From contig CAWJUU010000005.1 in assembly GCA_963846165.1 (NCBI GenBank), positions 1 through 64,000 of the forward strand: a DNA stretch of 64,000 bases. Direction: 5' to 3'. The position numbers and the translations under genes were made by a program. Below, piece after piece: positions 35,082 through 45,000 of the stretch; position 1 is the stretch's first letter; every line of letters begins with the position of its first letter. Source of the DNA: WHSW01 sp963846165 (GTDB taxonomy: Bacteria > Actinomycetota > Thermoleophilia > Solirubrobacterales > 70-9). The notes under the pieces are model-generated. The model ran no database searches and was not told the origin of the DNA. It worked only from the letters and a program-made list of their open reading frames with translations.

Positions 35082-35894
35082 ATGAGTATGAGCACCGCAG
35101 ACGGGCTGGCCTATGAGGTCGAGGGCGCCGGGCCGGCCGTGCTGCTGATCCACGAGGGGATCGCCGACCGGACGATGTGGGAGCCGCAGTGGGAGCGCTG
35201 GCGCGAGCGCTTTGAGCTGGTGCGCTACGACCAGCGCGGCTTCGGGGAGTCGGACGATCCGAGCGGCCCCTTCTCTTTTCACAGCGATGCCCTCGCCGTT
35301 CTCGAGGCAGCGAGCATCGACCGCGTCGCCGTGATCGGCGCCTCGATGGGTGGCAAGGCGGCGCTCGACCTCGCCCTGGCCGAGCCGGATCGCGTCGCGG
35401 CGCTGGTGCTGGTCGGCGCTACGCCGTCGGGCTGGGAGCCGAGCCCCGAGCTGATGGCGAGGTTCGAGGCTGTCGAGGCGGCCTACGAGCGCGGCGGGCT
35501 CGAGGCCGCAAACGAGGTCGAGCTGGGGATGTGGGTCGACGGCCCGGGGCGCGGGCCCGGCGAGGTCGATCCGGCGGTGCGCGCGCGCGTCGCGCGGATG
35601 AACCTCGCGGCGCTCGAGCGCGAGGAGGCGCGCGAGCAGCGCGGCGCCGAGATCGAGCCCGGCGAGCTCGACCCACCCGCGCTCGGACGACTCGGAGAGC
35701 TGGCCGTCCCCGTGCTCGTGGTCACCGGCGCGCTCGACCAGCCGAGCGTGCTCGCCGGATCGGCAGCGATCGCGGAGGGTGTCGCCGGCGCCGAGGCCGT
35801 CGAGATCGGCGACACTGCCCACGTCCCCAACCTCGAGCGGGCCAACGAGTTCGACGCCGCCGTGCTGCCCTTCCTGGCTCGGGCTTTGGCCTAG
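35082..35894 (+). CDS. Alpha/beta-fold hydrolase
   Basis: 270 residues. Typical elements: VLLIHEGIADRTMWEPQ (oxyanion side), YDQRGFGESDDP, nucleophile Ser in VIGASMGGKAALDLA, acid in VTGALDQPS, His in GDTAHVPNLERA. The cap domain (~135-205) is rich in Arg and Glu. It could be an esterase, peroxidase-like hydrolase or C-C hydrolase. The substrate is unknown. It starts 5 bases after the LmeA-like gene and its TAG stop shares CTAG with the stop of the convergent MMPL gene. Confidence 0.85.
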   Translation: MSMSTADGLAYEVEGAGPAVLLIHEGIADRTMWEPQWERWRERFELVRYDQRGFGESDDPSGPFSFHSDALAVLEAASIDRVAVIGASMGGKAALDLALAEPDRVAALVLVGATPSGWEPSPELMARFEAVEAAYERGGLEAANEVELGMWVDGPGRGPGEVDPAVRARVARMNLAALEREEAREQRGAEIEPGELDPPALGRLGELAVPVLVVTGALDQPSVLAGSAAIAEGVAGAEAVEIGDTAHVPNLERANEFDAAVLPFLARALA

Positions 35895-38296
35895 CTCGAG
35901 CCCTCGGCGTCGCGGCGCCTGAAGTACTCGTCGCCCTCGATCCCGAGCTGTGGCATGTGGCGCTGGAGCGGGCCAGGCAGGTACCAGACCGGCTTGCCGA
36001 GCAGCAGCATCAGCCCGGGCAACACCAGGCAGACGATCAGCGCGTCGACCGCGACCGCGCTCGCGAGCCCGACGCCGAACTGCTTCACGGTCGGGTCACC
36101 GCTGATGATGAAGCTCGAGAAGACGAGCACCATGATCGTCGCCGCGGCGACGATCACCCGGATCGCGTGCCCGAGGCCGTCGACGATCGCCCTGCGGTGG
36201 TCGCCGTGCAGCTCGTACTCCTCCGAGATCCGCGTCAGCAGGAAGACCGTGTAGTCGGTCGAGAGCCCGAACAGGATCGCGAACATCATCAGCGGCACGA
36301 AGCTGACCACCGGGACCGCGTGGTCGAGCCCGAGCAGCTCCACGCCCCAGCCCTCCTGGAAGATCCCGACCAGGATCCCGTAGGCGGCGGCCACCGCGAG
36401 CAGGTTCATCGCCGCCGCGATCAGGGGCACGACCATGGTCCGGAAGGCGATCGTCAGCAGCACCAGGCTGAGCCCGACAATGATCAGGATCACCACCGGC
36501 AGCTCCTCGCCGATCTTGTCGGCGAGGTCGATGTTGCCGGCCGTCGTCCCGCCGACGTAGGCGGTCATCTGCGTGCCCTTGAGCGCCTTCGGGATCACGT
36601 CGTCGCGGAGGTCGTTGACGAGGTTCTGCGTCCGCTCGGCCGAGGGCGCCGATTTCGGGATCGCGCTGAACGCCGCCGCGGTGCCGGCGTTGTTGAGGGA
36701 GGCGGGCGAGACGGTGTCGACGTCGTCGGCCTTCTCGATCTTGTTCTGGAGCTTGACCAGCCGCGGATCGCTCGCCGGCGACTCGAGGAACTCCTTCTGC
36801 TGCTGCTCCTGTTGCTGCTGCGCCTGGCTCGGCCCCTGAGCCTCGACCTGCTGCGTCGCCTCCTGCTGGGCCTGGTCGGGCGGCACGCCCTCGGCCTCGA
36901 GCTGCTCGGTCGTCTGCTCGATCGCCTGCTGCTCCTGCTGCTGTTGCTGTTGCTCCTGGTTGTTGAGCTGGTTGAGCGACTGCTGGTCGTTCTGGGCCGG
37001 CGGCTTGATGTCGACCGCGATCAGCAGGGGCCCGTTCGCGCCGACGCCGAAGCCCTTGGTGAGCGTGTCGTACGACTCGCGGATCGTGGTCGAGGTCGGC
37101 ATCTGACCGTCGTCCTGGGCGCCGAGCTGGATCGAGAACACCGGGATCGAGAGCACCAGCAGGATCACGATGCCGACCGCGGCGGCAATCGCCGGGTGGC
37201 GGCCGATCGCGCGGCCCCAGCGGATCCACCCGTTCGGGTTCTCGGGATCGAACTCCCCCTCCTGGGGCACGTTGCGCACGTGCAGCGAGTTGATTCGCCG
37301 GCCGAGCAGGCTGAGCCCGGCGGGGAGCAGGGTGAGCGCGGCGACGATCACGACCGCGACCGCGATCGCCGCCGAGTAGCCGAGGTCGCGGACCTGCGGG
37401 ATGCCGCCGAAGAACAGGCAGAGCAGCGAGATCACCACCGTCCCGCCGGCGAACAGCACGGCGCCGCCCGAGGTCGCTATGGCGCGCGCGACCGCCTCGT
37501 GGACGTCGCGCCCGTCGGCGAGCAGCTTGCGATATCTGGTGACGATGAAGAGCGAGTAGTCGACGCCGACGCCGAGGCCGATCATGATCGCCAGCGTCGG
37601 CGCGATCGAGGGCACCGCGATCGCGGCGCCAATGACCCCGATCACCGAGAGGCCGGAGATCACCCCGAGCAGCGCGGTGGTGATCGGCATCACCATCGCG
37701 AGCACCGTGCCGAGGACGAAGACGAGCACGATCATCGCGCCGACGATGCCGACGATCTCGCTCAGGCGGGTGCTCGGGCTGGAGAGCTGGTCGCCGAGAT
37801 AGCCGCCGGCGGAAACCTCGAGCCCGGCGTCGCGGGCGGGGTCGGCGGCGTCGAAGACGCTATCGGCCTCGTCGTCCTGGAGGTCGCCGGAGCTGAGCGT
37901 CAGGTAGAGCGAGATGAAGCCGATCGTGTCGTGGTCGGCGAGCGCGCTCGAGCCCTTCGAGGAGAGCGGGCTGATCGCCTTCTGCACGTACTCGTTCGCC
38001 TTCAGCGCTTTGACCGTCTTGTTGATCGCCGTCGCGTTGGCGCCCTCGGTGAGCTTGCCGCTCGTCGACTCGAGCACGATCGGCACCGAGCCGTTCGCCT
38101 CCTCGGGCAGCTTCGCTTCGAGCAGGTCGGTGGCGGCGGTGGAGCCCGACCCCGGGATAGTCGTGTCGTCGCTGGTCGGCCGTCCGGTTCCGGTGGCGCC
38201 CAAGGTGATCGCGATTACGAACACGATCCAGCCACCGAACACCCACTTCGCATGGCGTGCGCAGAAGCCTCCAACGCGGTACAGCGGTCCGGTCAT
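35891..38296 (-). CDS. MMPL family RND transporter
   Basis: 801 residues. Twelve membrane segments in two blocks: one near the N-terminus plus five at ~180-335, and the matching set at ~385-405 and 600-760. Motifs include IGLGVGVDYSLFIVTRYRK and FGLSTDYTVFLLTRI, the two MMPL signature regions with proton-relay Asp residues. The first periplasmic domain is short (~35-175); the second carries a long Gln/Glu-rich coiled-coil stretch (~430-510). MMPL proteins export lipids or hydrophobic compounds using proton motive force. Its neighbours include a hydrolase and an LmeA-like protein, so an envelope-lipid role fits. Confidence 0.93.
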   Translation of the reverse strand: MTGPLYRVGGFCARHAKWVFGGWIVFVIAITLGATGTGRPTSDDTTIPGSGSTAATDLLEAKLPEEANGSVPIVLESTSGKLTEGANATAINKTVKALKANEYVQKAISPLSSKGSSALADHDTIGFISLYLTLSSGDLQDDEADSVFDAADPARDAGLEVSAGGYLGDQLSSPSTRLSEIVGIVGAMIVLVFVLGTVLAMVMPITTALLGVISGLSVIGVIGAAIAVPSIAPTLAIMIGLGVGVDYSLFIVTRYRKLLADGRDVHEAVARAIATSGGAVLFAGGTVVISLLCLFFGGIPQVRDLGYSAAIAVAVVIVAALTLLPAGLSLLGRRINSLHVRNVPQEGEFDPENPNGWIRWGRAIGRHPAIAAAVGIVILLVLSIPVFSIQLGAQDDGQMPTSTTIRESYDTLTKGFGVGANGPLLIAVDIKPPAQNDQQSLNQLNNQEQQQQQQEQQAIEQTTEQLEAEGVPPDQAQQEATQQVEAQGPSQAQQQQEQQQKEFLESPASDPRLVKLQNKIEKADDVDTVSPASLNNAGTAAAFSAIPKSAPSAERTQNLVNDLRDDVIPKALKGTQMTAYVGGTTAGNIDLADKIGEELPVVILIIVGLSLVLLTIAFRTMVVPLIAAAMNLLAVAAAYGILVGIFQEGWGVELLGLDHAVPVVSFVPLMMFAILFGLSTDYTVFLLTRISEEYELHGDHRRAIVDGLGHAIRVIVAAATIMVLVFSSFIISGDPTVKQFGVGLASAVAVDALIVCLVLPGLMLLLGKPVWYLPGPLQRHMPQLGIEGDEYFRRRDAEGSS

Positions 38297-38332
38297 CGCG
38301 CGCCTCCCTTGCTCAGTGTCATTCGCTCGTCC

Positions 38333-39214
38333 TCACGAGTGAAGCCATGCGGCGATCCGCCGCCCAATCTCCTCGCCCGCGTCCTCCTGGAGGAAGTGCG
38401 AGGCATTCTCGATCATCTCCGGCGGATCGGCGTTGATCGCGGCAGCGAAGCGCTCGCCGACCTTGAACGGGATGATCGGGTCCGAGTCGGCCCACAGGTG
38501 AAGCTTCGGACGGGTGTCAGTCCGCAGGGCATCGAGCACCCTCTTGCCGGCCGCCGCCCCGGGCATCTCGGGCGAGGTCGGGAGCATGAGCGGGAACGCG
38601 CGCGTGCCGGCCTTCGATTCCGGGGTCGGGAACGGCGCCTCGTAGGCCGCTTGCACCTCGTCGCTCATCTCCCGCGCGGCCGCGCCCTTGACCAGGAAGC
38701 CGACCGGCAGGTCCTCGGTGCGCTCGACGAAATCGCGAAACGCCTTCCACGCGTCCGACATCGGCTGCTCGCCGGTGAACAGACCGGTGTCCATGATCAC
38801 CATCCGGGTGATCCGGTCCGGGTACTCGACCGCGAGCCGCAACCCGATCGGCCCGCCCCAGTCGTGGACGACGGCGGTCGCGTCGCGCAGGTCGAGGTCG
38901 GTGAGCAGGGTCGCGGTGAGCTCGGTGTGGCGGTCGTATGAGTACCAGCCGAGGTCGGTCGGCTTGTCCGAGCGCCCGAAGCCGGCGTAGTCGGGCACGA
39001 TGCAGCGAAAGCCCGCGTCGCGCACCGGCCCGATCACCTTGCGCCACAGATACGACCAGGTCGGCTCGCCGTGGAAGAAGATCACCGGGGGCCCGTCGCC
39101 CTCGTCGATGTGCGCCAGCCGCAGTCCGTCGACCTCGCGGTAGCGGGGTTCGAACTTGAACCCGGGCAGCTCGGCGAAGCGCTCCTCGGGGGTGCGGAAC
39201 GCCTCGACACTCAT
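38333..39214 (-). CDS. Haloalkane dehalogenase, subfamily HLD-I-like
   Basis: 293 residues from ATG 39214, chosen because it overlaps the sulfatase stop (ATGA); an ATG at 39229 is also in frame. Motifs: oxyanion FFHGEPTWSYLWRK, nucleophile Asp ~118 followed by Trp ~119 in VVHDWGGPIGLR (first halide-binding Trp), a second candidate halide Trp ~156 (SDAWKAFRDF), Asp ~245 in WADSDPIIP and catalytic His ~273 in ENASHFLQED. This set fits DhlA-type enzymes, which hydrolyse C-halogen bonds. It is translationally coupled to the sulfatase and shares the TetR-type operator upstream. Confidence 0.85.
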   Translation of the reverse strand: MSVEAFRTPEERFAELPGFKFEPRYREVDGLRLAHIDEGDGPPVIFFHGEPTWSYLWRKVIGPVRDAGFRCIVPDYAGFGRSDKPTDLGWYSYDRHTELTATLLTDLDLRDATAVVHDWGGPIGLRLAVEYPDRITRMVIMDTGLFTGEQPMSDAWKAFRDFVERTEDLPVGFLVKGAAAREMSDEVQAAYEAPFPTPESKAGTRAFPLMLPTSPEMPGAAAGKRVLDALRTDTRPKLHLWADSDPIIPFKVGERFAAAINADPPEMIENASHFLQEDAGEEIGRRIAAWLHS

Positions 39215-40851
39215 GGCTTCACGTTGCATGCGCGGCCGCGGCAGTCGGCCAGTTTGGCGAGCTTCGCATCGAGGTGGCTCTCGATCTCGGCGTAGGCCGG
39301 ATCGCCGGCGACGTTGGCGAGCTGGTACGGATCCCGGTCGCGATCGTATAGCTCCCGCTCGCCGGTCTCGGTCCAGACGACGTAGGTGTAGCGGTCGGTG
39401 CGCACGCCGGTGTATGGCCGGTCCCAGGCGTTGATCGGGATCTCGGCCTCGAACAGCGGCGCCAGCGCCTCGATCTCCACCGCCCGCTCCGCGAGCCGGT
39501 TCGGGTTGCGGATCGCCGGCATCAGCGAGACCCCGTCCATCACCCGGCCGGCCTCAGCGCCGGCGACGTCGACGAGCGTCGGCGCGAGGTCGATGTTCGA
39601 GACCTGGCCCTTGACCGTCTGGCCCTTCGGCACCCCGGGGCCGCGGACGATCAACGGCACTCGCAGTGACTCCTCGTAGGGGAGGAACTTGTCTCCGGTG
39701 ATCCGGTGCTCGCCCTGGAGCCAGCCGTTGTCGGAGAGGAAGAGAATCAGGGTGTTGCGGAGCTGGCCCGTGTCGCCCAGCGTGTCGATGAGCTTCGCGA
39801 GCCGGTCGTCGACCGCCAGCAGCGCTCCCGCGCGTCCCTCGTAGTCGAGTTGGAGCTGGGCGATCTGCTCGTCGCTCATCGGCGCCGCGGCGTCCTCAAC
39901 CGCCGACGGCTTGTCGGCGATCTCGGGCTCGTTGAAGCTCGGCGGTTGCGGCAGGACGTAGCCCTTGCTCTCGTCCGCGTAGCGCGGCGCGGGGCGCGGG
40001 TCGGGCCCGGGCCGACGCATCAGCGTGGTCGAGACGTCCTCGCGGTGGGGGGCGGCGACCGACCACCAGATGAAGAACGGCTCGCGCGAGTTGCGCTCGC
40101 CGCGAACCAGCTGCTCGGTGATCTTCCCGGTGACGTCGGGTGAGTAGTCCTTCGCCTCCTCGGTCCCCCAGTAGCTGTAGGGACCCGGCCCGAAGACCTC
40201 GGTCAGCTTGGCGAACACGTCGGCGACGCTGCTGATGCCGCCGATCACCTCGATGTTCGCGAACTCGACCAGGCCGCGGGCGAATGCGGCGTCGCCCCAG
40301 GTCTTGAGCTTGCCGTCCTTGTTCATGACGAAGTTGAAGTAGTCGTAGGCGGAGACGTCGAGCAGCCCGCGCCAGATGTCGAAGCCCTTCGGCACCTCGC
40401 CGTGGGCGTCGACAGCGCCGTAACCGTTCAGCCACTTGCCGACCAGCGCGGTGCGGTAGCCGACGTCCTGGAGCCAGCGCGGCAGGATGTTGCCGCGGTG
40501 CTTCATCCCGTACCAGCCGTAAGGGAAGAAGTTGCCCTTGACCTCGTGGTTGTGGGCGTACTGCCCGGTGATGAAGGTCGCCCGCGCTGGGCAGCAGAGC
40601 GGGAACGAGTCGACCGCGTCGGCGAAGGTGGTCCCCTTGCGAACCAGATGGCGCTGGAGGTTCGGCATCAGCTCGACGTCGGTAGCCGCCATGTCGTCGG
40701 TCATCACGACGAGGATGTTCGGGCGCCCGTCGCGGGTTGCGTCGACGGGTCGAGCGCCGGCGCCGGCCGCGAGGCCGAGCATCACCACGAGCGTTGCCAG
40801 AGCCGCCGCGGTCGCCCCTCGCGGGCGCCCGGTCGAGCCCGTTAAGTCCAT
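39211..40851 (-). CDS. Secreted sulfatase
   Basis: 546 residues from ATG 40851, with GAAGGAAGGA upstream; a longer frame to 40905 would overlap the promoter. Signal peptide: ATAAALATLVVMLGLAAGAGA. Sulfatase fold: metal-binding DD ~52-53 (ILVVMTDDMAATD), the formylglycine motif C-x-P-x-R at ~86 (PLCCPARAT, modified Cys), GYRTALVGKWLNGYG, and the second metal site LSDNGWLQGEHR. It should hydrolyse sulfate (or phosphonate) esters outside the cell, after conversion of Cys to formylglycine. First gene of the TetR-controlled sulfatase-dehalogenase unit. Confidence 0.9.
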   Translation of the reverse strand: MDLTGSTGRPRGATAAALATLVVMLGLAAGAGARPVDATRDGRPNILVVMTDDMAATDVELMPNLQRHLVRKGTTFADAVDSFPLCCPARATFITGQYAHNHEVKGNFFPYGWYGMKHRGNILPRWLQDVGYRTALVGKWLNGYGAVDAHGEVPKGFDIWRGLLDVSAYDYFNFVMNKDGKLKTWGDAAFARGLVEFANIEVIGGISSVADVFAKLTEVFGPGPYSYWGTEEAKDYSPDVTGKITEQLVRGERNSREPFFIWWSVAAPHREDVSTTLMRRPGPDPRPAPRYADESKGYVLPQPPSFNEPEIADKPSAVEDAAAPMSDEQIAQLQLDYEGRAGALLAVDDRLAKLIDTLGDTGQLRNTLILFLSDNGWLQGEHRITGDKFLPYEESLRVPLIVRGPGVPKGQTVKGQVSNIDLAPTLVDVAGAEAGRVMDGVSLMPAIRNPNRLAERAVEIEALAPLFEAEIPINAWDRPYTGVRTDRYTYVVWTETGERELYDRDRDPYQLANVAGDPAYAEIESHLDAKLAKLADCRGRACNVKP

Positions 40852-40886
40852 GCCTGTCCTTCCTTCCCTGATCCTCACTTGCGCGG

Positions 40887-40915
40887 ACCATACAGTATGT
40901 GTCACACTGTGTCAA
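40887..40915 (-). promoter_or_regulatory. Sigma70-type promoter for the sulfatase-dehalogenase unit
   Basis: On the - strand TTGACA (40910-40915) and TATGGT (40887-40892) are separated by exactly 17 bases. The sulfatase ATG is ~36 bases beyond the -10 box. This is the best consensus promoter I see in the window. Confidence 0.8.
40892..40910. promoter_or_regulatory. Probable TetR operator: ACAGT-N9-ACTGT inverted repeat
   Basis: The palindrome fills the spacer between -35 and -10 of the sulfatase promoter. TGTGTCA also occurs twice as a direct repeat at 40898-40904 and 40908-40914. The tetR-like gene starts 22 bases away in the opposite direction, so binding here would repress the sulfatase unit and probably the regulator itself. 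Confidence 0.65.
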
Positions 40916-40931
40916 CTTAACCGGCCCGAGC

Positions 40932-41561
40932 ATGGCTTCTCCGAACCAAAAGGCAAGAACACGCCAGACCCGCGAACAGAGCCGTCGGCGGATCATCGAG
41001 GCGGCCGCCGAGCTCGTCCGCGAGCGCTCCTACGGCGAACTCAACGTGAGCGAGATCATGGCCCGGACGGGGCTCGAGCGGACGATCTTCTACCGCCATT
41101 TCGACGACCTCGGCGACCTCGTGCTGCGGGTTGCGCGGGAGGCGGTCGACGAGCTCTACGAGGCGCAGGTGGCAGCCACCCGCAGCGGGCCCGATCCAGA
41201 CGAGGTGCGCGAGGCGATCGCGCTTCCGGTCGAGGTCTACAGCCGCCATGGGCCGCTGCTGCGCGCGCTCGCCGAGGCCGCGACGACGGACCCGGTGGTC
41301 GAGGCCCACCAGGCGCAGCTTCGGGGGCGCTTCGACCGCCTGGTCGAGGACACGATTCACCGTGGGGTCGAGATCGGAGCAAGCCCGCCCCCCAGCGCCG
41401 CGGAGTCGGCGCGAGCCCTGAACCGGCTCACTGAGAGCTACCTGCTCGAGTCCTTCGGCCACGAGCCGCTGGTATCGCCTGAGCTCGCGGTGGATACCCT
41501 GGCCGACATCTGGATTGCCTTCGTCGCCCGCCGCTGGGCGGGAAAACGCCTGACGAGATGA
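40932..41561 (+). CDS. TetR family transcriptional regulator
   Basis: 209 residues from ATG 40932; a GTG at 40899 is in frame but inside the operator. N-terminal TetR helix-turn-helix: RRRIIEAAAELVRERSYGEL followed by NVSEIMARTGLERTIFYRHF. The C-terminal ligand domain is helical and unassigned. It is divergent from the sulfatase-dehalogenase unit across a 80-base region holding a palindrome and a strong promoter, so it probably represses that unit until an organo-sulfate or halogenated ligand binds. Its stop overlaps the start of the DUF1330-like gene (ATGA at 41558-41561). Confidence 0.92.
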   Translation: MASPNQKARTRQTREQSRRRIIEAAAELVRERSYGELNVSEIMARTGLERTIFYRHFDDLGDLVLRVAREAVDELYEAQVAATRSGPDPDEVREAIALPVEVYSRHGPLLRALAEAATTDPVVEAHQAQLRGRFDRLVEDTIHRGVEIGASPPPSAAESARALNRLTESYLLESFGHEPLVSPELAVDTLADIWIAFVARRWAGKRLTR

Positions 41562-42010
41562 CCATCGAGCCGAACGAGCAGCAGCTGACCGAGCTTGTCG
41601 CCATGGCCGGCGGCGCGGACGACGGCCCGGTGGTGATGCTGAACCTGAATCGCTATCGCGAGCGGGCGGCGTATGAGGCAGACCCGCCGGGCGGCGGCAG
41701 CGCCGAGGTCAGCGGGCTCGAGGCGTACGCCCGCTACGGCGAGGTCGCGCTGGCTTTGCTCGCGCGCGTCGGCGGCCGGGTCCTCTGGGAGAGTGAGGTG
41801 CAGCGGACGGTGATCGGCGGCGAGGCCGAGCGCTACGACGAGGTGATCGCGGTCTGGTACCCGAGCATCGCCGCCTTCGTCGAGCTCGCGACCGACCCCG
41901 GGATCCTGACCGCGCGCGCCGACCGCGCCGCGGCGCTCGAGCGCGCCACCCTGATCTGCTGCGCCTCCGGTCCCGAGCCGCTTCTCACCGGGCTCGAGCC
42001 CACGCCTTGA
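41558..42010 (+). CDS. DUF1330-like small protein
   Basis: 150 residues coupled to tetR by an ATGA overlap. It has the ferredoxin-like pattern of DUF1330 and related proteins: VVMLNLNRYRERAAYEAD, a conserved YARYGEVALALLARVGGRVL, and YDEVIAVWYPSIAAFVELAT. Members are dimeric alpha+beta barrels of unknown or auxiliary catalytic role. Co-transcription with the regulator suggests a function in the same response. Convergent with the ALDH-GMC fusion gene. Confidence 0.75.
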   Translation: MTIEPNEQQLTELVAMAGGADDGPVVMLNLNRYRERAAYEADPPGGGSAEVSGLEAYARYGEVALALLARVGGRVLWESEVQRTVIGGEAERYDEVIAVWYPSIAAFVELATDPGILTARADRAAALERATLICCASGPEPLLTGLEPTP

Positions 42011-42016
42011 GCGCCG

Positions 42017-45000
42017 CTATCGCGCGGCTGCGATCGCGTGCGCGGTCCGCCGCGCAAGCGCCATGATCGTCAGCATCGGGTTGGTGCCCGAGGCCGAGGG
42101 GAAGGCGCTCGCGTCGCCGATCCAGACGCCCGGCGTGTCATGGAGCTCGCCCCACGGGTTGGTGACCGAGCTAGCCGGGTCGGCGCCCATCCGGCAGCTG
42201 CCCATCTGGTGGGCTGAGAAGAGGGTGAACTCGCAGGGGGCGATCGGCTGGCCGGTGACATCGGCGACGAAGGCGTCGAGGTCGTCGCCGCGGCGCCAAT
42301 CGCCCGCCTTGCGCGCGCTGCCGACGATCTCGGTCGCCCCGGCGGCCTCGTGGATGCGGATCAGTTGCTCGACCCCGGCGCGAATGTTGCGGATGTCGAC
42401 CTCGTCGGTGACCGGGTAGTGCGTGACCGCGTCACCGGCGTCGTCGATCGTCACCCGGCCGTGACCCTGCTCGCGGGTCAGGTTGATCAGCGGTGCGGCC
42501 AGCGCCCAGTCCTTCATTCGGCGCTTGTGGTCGGCGCCCGAGCGCCACGGGATCGCGCCGGCGAACAGGCCGGTGGTCGACTGCGCCCCCTCGATCAGGT
42601 AGCCGTGCCCGTCGCCGAGGTCGGCGAACTCGTGCGAGAGCGCGGCCTGCGGCGGGCCCCAGCACCAGTTCTGCGGCTCGTCGTAGTAGGCGGTGACCGC
42701 AGCGGTCGGGTGCAGGCGCAAGAAGTCACCGGCCGCGGGGCCACCGATTCCCGAGCGCAGCAACAGCGCCGGTGACTCGATCGAGCCGCAGGCGACGACG
42801 ACGACCGGAGCGCGGACGGTGACCCGGGTCGGAGCGCCGTCGCCGGCCGGCGCCGCGGGGTCGGTGAACACCGCCTCGACCCCGGCCGCGCGCCCGTCGC
42901 TGACCAGGACCCGCTCGGCTCGGCAACCTGCGAGGATCTCGGCCCCGTGCGCCTGCGCGTCGAGCAGGTAGGTCTTCGCGGTCGAGAGCTTCGACCCCGA
43001 CTGGTCGCCGAAGCCCATGTAGGCGGCGCTCTCCGGGTCATAGCGATCGCGGTCGGCGTTGCGGGTGACCGGGCGGAAGTCGTGACCGAACCGCTCGCAC
43101 GCCTGCAGTAGCCGCTGGTGGGGGCCGTTTAAGTCCGAGCAATCGCCGTTGACGTTGATCCGCTCGGAGACCGCGTCGAGGTGGGCGTCGAACTCGGGCC
43201 CGTCGAGCCCCTCGAGGCCGTGCTCGGCCGCCCACTCCTCGCGCACCCATTCGTGCGTGCGCAGGCAGTTGGTCCAGTTGATCACCGTGCCGCCGCCGAC
43301 CGCCTTGCCGGCGACGATCGAGATCTGGCCGTCGGCGGTCGGGAACGGGCCGCCGTTCAGGTACATCCGCTGGTAGGCGGAGATCTCGAGCTGGTCGAAG
43401 TCGCGGTCGTCGTAGTAGCCGCCGAGCTCGAGAACGACCACCGACTTTCCCGCCGCCGCCAGCTCGCCGGCGACGACCCCACCGCCGGCGCCCGAGCCGA
43501 CCACGCAGACGTCGGCCTCGAGCAGCTCGTCGGGAGCGGGCCGCCGGATCCGCAATGGGCGCTCGCGGTCGGGCGGAGACGAGATCGGGCCCGGGTAGCC
43601 GATCGCGTCCCAGGTCGGGTTGCGTCCGGTGCCGAGATCGGGAAGCGCGTAGAAGAGCGTCGCGGTGATGTTGCGCAGCGTGGTGATCCCCGCGAGCGCC
43701 TCGGGGCTCCCTTCGCAGAAACCCTCGATGATCTGCTCGCGAGCCTCGAGCGGCGTCGCCGCCGCGATCCCGTTCTCGGCCAGCCAGTCGAGCAGCTCGC
43801 GCAGGCCGGCGATCTGCTCGTCGGGCAGGCCGGCCTGGAGCAGCGCGATCTCGAGCCCCTCGGGGACCGCCGCGTCGGAGGCCGAGCGGACCCAGAAGCC
43901 GTGCGGGTCGGCCTCGCCCTCGGGCGGGTCGAGCGAGGGGATGAAGGTGTCGCAGAGGGCCGCGAGGGTGGCGCGCCGGCGGTCGTCGAGCAGGTCGCTC
44001 GTCGCCAGCAGGGCGAAGGCCTCGCCGATCGCCCGGCTGACCTCGGCGCTGTAGGGGAAGTGGTGGGCCTCGCGCGAGGGCGCGTAGCCCGGGGTGACCA
44101 TCAGCGATTGGCGCTTGGTGTACTTGCGGATCCCGTCGGGCCCGTGGCGCGAGCCGAGCCCCGATGCCTTCCAGCCGCCCATCGGCAGCTCGAGCGCGGC
44201 GTAGTTCATCTGCGCGTCGTTGACGATCGCGGTCCCGGCCTCGACCCGCCGCGCGATCTCCTCGCCGCGCTCGTGGTCGCGGGTCCAGACCGAGGCCTGG
44301 AGGCCGTAGGGGCCGTCGTTGGCGAGCTCGACCGCGTGATCGGCGTCGCGGACGCTCATCACCGGCAGCGTCGGACCGAAGGTCTCCTCGGTCATGCAGA
44401 GCATCGAGTGGTCGACGTCGGCGAGCACGGTGGGCTTGTAGAAGCGGCCGGGGCCCTCGCCGCGCTCGCCGCCGGTGACGACGCGGGCGCCCTTGTCGAC
44501 GGCATCCCTGACGTGGGCCTCGATCAGCTCGAGCTGGGGCGGGAAGATGATCGCGCCGACGTCGACCGTGCCCGGCTCCCCGGGCGGGCCCTGGCGCAGC
44601 GCCTCGACCTTGCCGGCGACGCGCTCGAGGAACTCGTCGTGGACCGCCTCCTCGACGTAGATCCGCTCGACCGAGATGCAGACCTGGCCCGAGTTGTTGA
44701 GCCCGTAGGAGATCGCCGCGTTGGCGGCCCGCTCGAGGTCGGCGTCGGCGAGCACGATCATCGGGTCCTTGCCACCGAGCTCGAGGCTGACCGGGGTCAG
44801 CGTCTCGGCGGCCTTCGCCATCACCTTCTTGCCGGTCGCCACCGAGCCGGTGAACATGACGAAGTCGACCTCGTCGATCAGCGCGGCGCCGGTCTCGCCG
44901 CGGCCGGTCGCGATCTGGAACACGCCCTCCGGTAGGCCCGACTCGGTCAGCATCTCGGCGAGCAGGATCGAGGTCAGCGGGGTGACCTCGGAGGGCTTCA

